Shown: piece after piece, positions 42,214-47,008 of the stretch | Layout: each line of letters starts with the position of its first letter | Numbering within the stretch: position 1 is the first letter of the stretch | NCBI GenBank assembly: GCA_003563005.1 | Contig: PWTC01000001.1 | Span: 1 to 47,008, forward strand | Origin: Candidatus Acetothermia bacterium | GTDB lineage: Bacteria; Bipolaricaulota; Bipolaricaulia; Bipolaricaulales; Bipolaricaulaceae | Length of the DNA: 47,008 bases | Direction: 5' to 3' | The notes under the pieces: generated by a model | What the model was told of the DNA's origin: nothing | The model's database searches: none | The model's input: only the letters and a program-made list of their open reading frames with translations | Made by a program: the position numbers and the translations under genes

Positions 42214-43239
42214 ATGCAGATTGGAGAGGTGAGGCGGAAGCGACTGGCGCTGCTCCCCAGTCCCTTGCAGGAACTCCCGGCGTTGTCCCGGGAGCTGGGA
42301 GGACCGCGCCTGTTCGTCAAGCGTGACGACCTCACGGGCCTCGCGCTTGGGGGAAACAAGCTGCGCAAGCTCGAGTATGCGCTGGCCGAGGCCGAGGAAT
42401 TTGGTGCTACCTGTGTGATCACAAGCGGCGCGGTGCAGAGCAACCACTGCCGGCTTACCGCAGCGGCTTGCGCCGTGGTGGGGCTGCCGTGCCACCTCGT
42501 GCTGGCCGGCGACGAACCTGCGGCCCCGAGCGGGAACCTTTTCCTGGACGAGATCCTTGATGTGGCCTCGTTACGGTTCGTGCCAAGGGGCCCCGATCAG
42601 AAGGAGCCCCCCGAGCGGCCTGGCCCGGTGGGCATGGCGGTCGAAGCGCTGCAGCAGGAACTCGAGCACGCCGGCGAGCGACCGTACGTCATCCCCAACG
42701 GGTGCCGTGCGCTCCACGGGGCGCTGGGGTATGCCCCGTGCGTTCAGGAGCTCGTCTGGCAACTGCACGAGATCAACCTGTCTCCGAACTGGATCGTCAG
42801 CGCCTGCGGCACCACCAGCACGCAGGGTGGCCTTATTCTCGGCAGTGAGCTCTACTGTGGTGGGGAGGTGCGCGTGGCGGGGATCAGCGTCTCGCGGGCG
42901 GGCGCACGGCTGGTCCCCCGCATCTGCGAGGGGCTAGGCGAGGCGTACGCGTTCCTCGGCCGAGCTGAACCCGAGCACGAGATCCTGATCTACGACGCAT
43001 ATGTCGGGCCGGGCTATGGCCTGCCGACGTCAGAGATGGCTGAGGCTGTCAGGCTCACAGCACGGCTCGAGGGCCTGATCCTTGACCCCGTCTACACAGG
43101 AAAGGCGATGGCGGGGCTCATCGATCTCGCGCGCCAAGGGATGTGGGGCCGCGACGAGATCGTGGTGTTCCTCCACACAGGGGGAATCCCCGCTCTGTTC
43201 GTCCCCGAGAAGATCGATGACTTGCGCAGCGCTCGTTGA
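42214..43239 (+). CDS. PLP-dependent D-cysteine desulfhydrase / ACC deaminase family enzyme
   Basis: A 341-aa fold-type II PLP enzyme. It has the cofactor lysine Lys49 in LALGGNKLRKLEY, SGAVQSNHCRLTAAAC, the glycine-rich phosphate loop around ACGTTSTQGGLILGS, and DPVYTGKAMAGLIDL. These fit DcyD/YedO-like D-cysteine desulfhydrases, which release pyruvate, H2S and ammonia; ACC deaminase is a close alternative. GAGGAGGG lies about 5 bases before the ATG and a TACACT at 42170-42175 may be its -10. Placed just before cysK and cysE, it fits sulfur amino-acid metabolism. Confidence 0.85.
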   Translation: MQIGEVRRKRLALLPSPLQELPALSRELGGPRLFVKRDDLTGLALGGNKLRKLEYALAEAEEFGATCVITSGAVQSNHCRLTAAACAVVGLPCHLVLAGDEPAAPSGNLFLDEILDVASLRFVPRGPDQKEPPERPGPVGMAVEALQQELEHAGERPYVIPNGCRALHGALGYAPCVQELVWQLHEINLSPNWIVSACGTTSTQGGLILGSELYCGGEVRVAGISVSRAGARLVPRICEGLGEAYAFLGRAEPEHEILIYDAYVGPGYGLPTSEMAEAVRLTARLEGLILDPVYTGKAMAGLIDLARQGMWGRDEIVVFLHTGGIPALFVPEKIDDLRSAR

Positions 43240-43466
43240 CAGGGAGCCTGCTTGAGCGTAAGGTGGCCCATCCGCGAGAGTTGGGGGTGAGCTTGATGAG
43301 GGAAGTTCACATGCAAAGCGTAGGTGGTCGCCTTTGTCCTCGCTCCATGTGTGTCGCTCGAGCCCCGCGCAGCCCAGCTTGACCTTCTGCTTACCCTCAC
43401 TTTGAACGGCCGCTGCCCACGGAAGGGCCCGCTCCGTGCGCGGCGTCACGTCTCCAGGAGGTACGG

Positions 43467-44393
43467 ATGATGTCCTATGCTGTGACCCAGCTGATCGGAG
43501 AGTCCCCACTCGTGCGGCTGGATCGCCTGACGGTGGGTCTTACCGGCACGCTCCTGGGGAAGCTGGAGGCCCGCAACCCGGGAGGCTCGGTCAAGGACAG
43601 GATCGCCCTGGCGATGATCGAGGAGGCCGAGGCCCACGGGACCCTCCGGCCAGGCGGCACGGTCGTCGAGCCCACCTCGGGCAACACGGGGATCGGCCTG
43701 GCCCTCGTCTGTGCTGTCCGGGGCTACCGCCTTGTCCTGACGATGCCCGACACGATGTCCGCCGAACGGCGGGCGCTCCTTGTGGCCTATGGGGCGGAGC
43801 TTGAGCTTACCGCGGGGGAGGAGGGGATGCGCGGGGCGGTTGACCGCGCGCGGGAGCTCTCAGTGGAGCTCGGAGCGTTCTTGCCGCTGCAGTTCGACAA
43901 CCCCGCCAATCCTGAGGTGCACCGCCGCACCACTGCTGAGGAGATCTGGCGCGATACCGGAGGCATGGTTGATCTCTTCGTGGCCGGGGTGGGGACGGGG
44001 GGCACGATCACCGGAGTCGGTCAGGTGCTCAAAGCACGCCGACCGGGGGTACGTGTGGTGGCGGTGGAGCCGGCAGCCTCGCCCGTCCTCTCCGGTGGCC
44101 AGCCAGGCAAACACCGCATCCAGGGGATAGGACCTGGGTTCGTACCGGGGGTGCTGGATACGAGGGTGATCGACGATGTGATCCCCGTGCGGGATTGCGA
44201 GGCGGCCACCATGGCACGGCGGCTGGCACGCGAGGAGGGGCTGCTTGTCGGTATCTCCTCTGGAGCCGCAGTGCACGCCGCGCTCCAGGCGATGAGCCGT
44301 CGTGCAAGGGCCGAGACGGTGGCCGTGGTCGTCCTTCCCGACACGGGCGAGCGATACCTGTCCACCGGACTATTCGGAGGGGAGGATGCTTGA
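43467..44393 (+). CDS. cysK: Cysteine synthase (O-acetylserine sulfhydrylase)
   Basis: Makes cysteine from O-acetylserine and sulfide with PLP. In 308 aa it has Lys43 in [16 protein letters not shown], the substrate loop [10 protein letters not shown], the phosphate loop [13 protein letters not shown], and [23 protein letters not shown] precedes the tandem ATGs at 43467 and 43470. The stop overlaps cysE by 8 bases. The 227-base spacer upstream holds no gene and no riboswitch I can recognise. Confidence 0.95.
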   Translation: MMSYAVTQLIGESPLVRLDRLTVGLTGTLLGKLEARNPGGSVKDRIALAMIEEAEAHGTLRPGGTVVEPTSGNTGIGLALVCAVRGYRLVLTMPDTMSAERRALLVAYGAELELTAGEEGMRGAVDRARELSVELGAFLPLQFDNPANPEVHRRTTAEEIWRDTGGMVDLFVAGVGTGGTITGVGQVLKARRPGVRVVAVEPAASPVLSGGQPGKHRIQGIGPGFVPGVLDTRVIDDVIPVRDCEAATMARRLAREEGLLVGISSGAAVHAALQAMSRRARAETVAVVVLPDTGERYLSTGLFGGEDA

Positions 44394-44949
44394 GCAGTTG
44401 CGAGAGGACATCGCCGCGATCCGCAGGCGCGACCCGGCGGCGCGGGGGGCCTGGGAGGTGCTGCTTTGCTATCCGGGGATGCATGCCCTGTGGGCACACC
44501 GAATCTGGCATCTCCTGTGGACGCTTGGGTTACGGCTTCCAGCACGGCTGCTGGCCCACATCACGCGGGCGTTGACCGGAGTCGAGATCCACCCAGGCGC
44601 TCGCCTCGGCCGACGGGTCACCATCGACCATGGAATGGGCACGGTGATCGGCGAGACGGCGGAGATCGGCGATGACGTGCACATGTACTCCGGGGTGGTG
44701 GTGGGGGCGGTCTCCCGACGTCCGGGCAAGCGACATCCCACAGTAGGCTCTGGGGTAACGATCGGCGCGAACGCCGTATTGCTGGGACCCATCGTTGTCG
44801 GGGAGCGGGCACGCATCGGAGCGGGCGCAGTGGTGCGCGAGAGCGTGCCCGCTGGTGCGCGGGTGCGCGCGCAGCCCAACACCGTCGATCATCCGAGGGG
44901 GCAGCTGCCCAGGTCCGTCGAGGAGCCTACGGCCGGTCAGTCGCTGTAG
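44386..44949 (+). CDS. cysE: Serine O-acetyltransferase
   Basis: Provides O-acetylserine for CysK. The 187-aa protein has the N-terminal helical part ([21 protein letters not shown]) shortened as in EpsC/short CysE forms, and the left-handed beta-helix with [33 protein letters not shown] carrying the catalytic His/Asp. [22 protein letters not shown] completes the coils. GGAGGGGAGG lies directly before the ATG, which is inside cysK. Its 3' end overlaps the convergent lytic transglycosylase by 13 bases. Confidence 0.95.
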   Translation: MLEQLREDIAAIRRRDPAARGAWEVLLCYPGMHALWAHRIWHLLWTLGLRLPARLLAHITRALTGVEIHPGARLGRRVTIDHGMGTVIGETAEIGDDVHMYSGVVVGAVSRRPGKRHPTVGSGVTIGANAVLLGPIVVGERARIGAGAVVRESVPAGARVRAQPNTVDHPRGQLPRSVEEPTAGQSL

Positions 44950-46661
44950 AGCCAGCGGTAGACGAGCCAGGTGTGGAGTACCTTGCTCACGTATTCGCGG
45001 GTTTCCACCGAGCCGAGTGCAGCCGGGAGGTCGTGAAGGGGAAGCTCGGGGTGGGTCCAGCGCCTGAGGTTCCCTTGTCCGCCGTTGTAGGCCGCCACCG
45101 CCCAGGCCCTATCTTGGGGAAACTGTTCTCCCAAGTAACCCAGGTACCACGTACCGAGGCGTATGTTGAACGTCGGCTCGAACAACGACCCTGTGCCGAA
45201 AAGGATCCCCAGCCGATCCTCGGCGATCCACCGCGCCGTCGTAGGGAGGAGCTGCATGACCCCGCGCGCATCGGAACCGGAGATGGCCTGTGCCCTGAAG
45301 TGGCTCTCCTCGCGCATGACAGCCCAGACCACGAGGGGATCTACGCCGTACTCGTCGGCCCAACGAGTTACTTCCCCGGCCCAGGCCTGGGGGTAGGCGA
45401 GGCGGTAGGCGCGGAGCGATGGCCGCTCGGAGAGTACGGCGACCCCCACACGGCAGGCTGCGGCGTAGTCCCCGTGGGCGAGATACCACTCCCCGATGGC
45501 GAGCCGATCCGCTGGTGAGGCCCCGCGCAGGGCCACCTCAAGCTCGGCCTGGGCCCAACCCCACGCCTCCTCCACTGGGAGGTAGGCCAACAGACGGTCG
45601 GCCATCTCCACGGCGCGTGGCTTGGTCCGTGGGGGGTCGGATCGAGGGGAGGGAACGGGGATGCCCACGTCCCGCCCTAGGAGATAGCGCGCTGCAGGAG
45701 GGAGACTCTCCAACATGGAGCGTGTCTCCTGCCGGTCTCCGCGCTGGGAAAGGAGGATGTAGGCCCGTAGGGCTGCATCGTCCCATACGCGGTGTTCTCC
45801 GCCGGCAAGGGTTCGGTACAGCGACAGTGCCTCGGAAGCATGCCCCGTACGCTCGAGCAGGACTGCTGCCCGCCACATGGCCTCGGGGTCGGTCGAACTC
45901 CGATAGGACTGGATCGCCTCCTCGGTCCGCCCCAGGGACTCGAGCAGCCGTCCTGCCGCCAGTCCCCCGGCCGCCCCGGCGGCACGGTACGCGTTCAGCG
46001 CTGCCTCGAGCTCGCCAGACCGCTCCAAGAGGCGCCCCAGCTCGGCCTGTGCCGGGCGATCGGGCGTGCTACGAAGGTAGTCTCGGTAGGCGGAGATCGC
46101 CTCAGGCAGGCTCCCCAGCCCTGCAAGGGCACGTGCCGCTTCCAGCTTGCCAGCGTTCGTGCTCAGCGTTGAAGCCAGTTCGAGTGCCTGCGCGTGCACG
46201 CCGCGGCGGTTCAGGAGCTGCGCGGCCTCGAGCGAATCGCCTGCCAGGCGCACCACGGCCCGCGCGGCGTCCTCCCTGGGCAGGAGCAGCTCCCATTGGT
46301 GCAGTGCCTGCGCATAGCTGCCGGAAGCCTCCAATGCGCGCGCATAGCCGAGTCGAACCTCTGCCGTCGGCCAGAGCGCCAGCGCCCGGGCAAGCCAGAC
46401 GGACGCTTGCGCGTACTCTCCTCGTTGGGCCCGCGCGCTCCCTGCAGCGCGAGCGGCCTGCCAGCCCAGGCCGTCGTCTCTCTGTGCCAGCTCCTCGAGA
46501 ACAGCCAGGGCTCCGGTGTCCATCGCTGACCAGAGCTGCTCATAGTCTCCCAGCCTGGCAGGAGGTTGCTGCACCGGCCACAAGGCCAGGGCACCTGCCG
46601 CAGCCAGCGCTCCTAGGAGAAGCACAGCTCCCAGCAAGGCCCATCTCTGGAGGTCCGTCAT
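44937..46661 (-). CDS. Membrane-anchored lytic transglycosylase with TPR-like repeats
   Basis: Cleaves peptidoglycan between MurNAc and GlcNAc with anhydro-product formation. The 574-aa protein has an N-terminal TM anchor (residues 8-30), a long alpha-solenoid of Ala/Leu-rich TPR-like repeats (about 45-400), and a C-terminal SLT domain with [34 protein letters not shown], including the catalytic Glu, and [13 protein letters not shown]. This is the Slt70-like architecture. The start is ATG 46661; the open frame reads on through the inverted-repeat element into tRNA-Val, which is not coding. TACGCT lies 6 bases before the ATG with no ribosome site. Confidence 0.9.
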   Translation of the reverse strand: MTDLQRWALLGAVLLLGALAAAGALALWPVQQPPARLGDYEQLWSAMDTGALAVLEELAQRDDGLGWQAARAAGSARAQRGEYAQASVWLARALALWPTAEVRLGYARALEASGSYAQALHQWELLLPREDAARAVVRLAGDSLEAAQLLNRRGVHAQALELASTLSTNAGKLEAARALAGLGSLPEAISAYRDYLRSTPDRPAQAELGRLLERSGELEAALNAYRAAGAAGGLAAGRLLESLGRTEEAIQSYRSSTDPEAMWRAAVLLERTGHASEALSLYRTLAGGEHRVWDDAALRAYILLSQRGDRQETRSMLESLPPAARYLLGRDVGIPVPSPRSDPPRTKPRAVEMADRLLAYLPVEEAWGWAQAELEVALRGASPADRLAIGEWYLAHGDYAAACRVGVAVLSERPSLRAYRLAYPQAWAGEVTRWADEYGVDPLVVWAVMREESHFRAQAISGSDARGVMQLLPTTARWIAEDRLGILFGTGSLFEPTFNIRLGTWYLGYLGEQFPQDRAWAVAAYNGGQGNLRRWTHPELPLHDLPAALGSVETREYVSKVLHTWLVYRWLYSD

Positions 46662-46667
46662 GGCGCG

Positions 46668-46673
46668 AGCGTA
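46668..46673 (-). promoter_or_regulatory. -10-like hexamer directly before the lytic transglycosylase
   Basis: Minus-strand TACGCT ends 6 bases before ATG 46661. No Shine-Dalgarno is present. It lies 26 bases from the inverted-repeat element. Confidence 0.35.
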
Positions 46674-46699
46674 ACCCGTCCGCCCCCCACCGACAACAA

Positions 46700-46885
46700 A
46701 AAAGGGGACAGGCTTCATTTTCGTCCTGTCCAGCCGAGGTATCGGAGATGAGCGTTGGTCGGACCCGCCCGATGGATCGCTGCTGGGGCCTGCCCGCACT
46801 CCGGGTTCCATCGGAGGACGCTCAGGACTGGTGGGGAGCCAGAAGTCACTGTAGATCGGGACGAAAATGAAGCCTGTCCCCTTTT
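46700..46885. mobile_element. MITE/REPIN-like element with 27-bp perfect terminal inverted repeats
   Basis: Bases 46700-46726 (starting AAAAGGGGACAGGCTTCATT) are the exact reverse complement of 46859-46885. The 132-bp interior has further nested inverted matches (TGAGCGT/ACGCTCA and CGATGGA/TCCATCG) and no credible gene. Termini of the AAAAGGGGACAGGCT type are, to my knowledge, common in REP elements mobilised by Y1 (RAYT) transposases. No transposase is nearby, so it would be non-autonomous. It ends 3 bases from the tRNA-Val 3' end. On the minus strand it finishes with a T6 run, so it may also terminate the tRNA transcript. Confidence 0.75.
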
Positions 46886-46888
46886 CTG

Positions 46889-46961
46889 TGGGTGGTGCAG
46901 GAATCGAACCTGCGACCTCATGCACGTCAAGCATGCGCTCTACCAATTGAGCTAACCACCC
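46889..46961 (-). tRNA. tRNA-Val (anticodon GAC)
   Basis: A 73-base cloverleaf: acceptor GGGTGGT/ACCACCC, anticodon loop TTGACGT flanked by CATGC and GCATG giving anticodon GAC for Val, and T arm GCAGG-TTCGATT-CCTGC. No CCA is encoded; the discriminator A is followed by CAG and then the inverted-repeat element. It follows tRNA-Cys with no spacer. Confidence 0.95.
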
Positions 46962-47008
46962 TGGAGGCGGCGCCCGGATTCGAACCGGGGAATAAGGGAT
47001 TTGCAGTC
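46962..47008 (-). tRNA. tRNA-Cys (anticodon GCA), 3' part only
   Basis: The window end cuts this gene. The visible minus-strand 47 bases include the anticodon loop CTGCAAA (GCA, Cys), the variable region, the T arm CCCCGG-TTCGAAT-CCGGG, the 3' acceptor strand and an encoded CCA. The 5' half lies beyond base 47008. It is upstream of and directly adjacent to tRNA-Val. Confidence 0.9.

Noticed and set aside
43240-43466. Possible T-box leader before cysK (GGTGG followed by CCGCG near 43265)
   Set aside because: The spacing does not match the T-box GGTGGNACCGCG core, it lies about 190 bases before the gene, and no terminator/antiterminator pair or T run is visible.
45419-46870. 483-aa + strand open frame opposite the transglycosylase
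   Set aside because: Arg/Pro-rich composition with no motif; it is the antisense shadow of a GC-rich gene with clear SLT domain.
46662-46946. N-terminal extension of the transglycosylase frame through the inverted repeat and tRNA-Val
   Set aside because: The frame is open only by chance; it translates a tRNA and a repeat. The membrane anchor begins at ATG 46661, which also has a -10-like box.

Overview
The window is a GC-rich, gene-dense bacterial chromosome segment with about 45 protein genes, three tRNA genes (one cut by the right edge) and two small repeat elements. It carries no phage, CRISPR array or intact insertion sequence. Most genes are core housekeeping genes on the + strand, packed in short operons whose members overlap by 1-20 bases. 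Features suggesting a didermal, deep-branching bacterium are an M1-type peptidase with a barrel-like C-terminus, a TM-anchored Slt-like lytic transglycosylase, the trmD-SPOUT-rplS arrangement, and many heads of operons that look leaderless. Candidatus Bipolaricaulota or a similar lineage would fit, but no rRNA is present and this placement is a guess.

Layout. 1-7040: a BMP-type nucleoside ABC importer (binding protein, double ATPase, two permeases) followed by an MtnA-family isomerase and thymidine/pyrimidine phosphorylase, which together look like nucleoside uptake and salvage. 7052-11314 (minus strand): rqcH/NFACT, a site-2 protease, trigger factor, clpP and a small membrane protein, a proteostasis block. 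11454-12130: tRNA-Thr, an orphan ribbon-helix-helix regulator and spacer hairpins. 12131-22007: pdxST, gap, comF, an MBL-fold hydrolase, dnaG, rpoD, miaA, NAD(P)HX repair enzyme and tatD. 22122-24265: a TrkA/TrkH potassium system. 24315-26034: biotin carboxyl carrier protein and biotin carboxylase. 26053-30551: ffh, rpsP, a KhpA-like gene, trmD, a SPOUT methyltransferase, rplS and lepB. This is the classical SRP/S16/TrmD/L19/LepB block but without rimM. 30687-32959: two exported proteins of unknown role. 32983-37799: nitroreductase, a small membrane protein, a CNNM/CBS transporter-like protein and the M1-like peptidase. 37820-44949: pheT, tsaE, a ParB-like small protein, a PLD lipoprotein, a D-cysteine desulfhydrase-like enzyme, cysK and cysE. 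44937-47008 (minus): lytic transglycosylase, a 186-bp inverted-repeat element, tRNA-Val and the 3' part of tRNA-Cys.

The most interesting observations are these. The signal peptidase I has a PDZ-like domain inserted between its catalytic Ser and Lys boxes. Nine transcription-unit heads have a -10-like hexamer 6-10 bases before the start codon and no Shine-Dalgarno sequence. rqcH is clustered with trigger factor and clpP. The Ffh GTPase has lost the Arg of its DTAGR motif. The trigger factor has a shrunken PPIase region. A MITE/REPIN-like element abuts tRNA-Val. All calls come from reading the sequence; no database search was possible.
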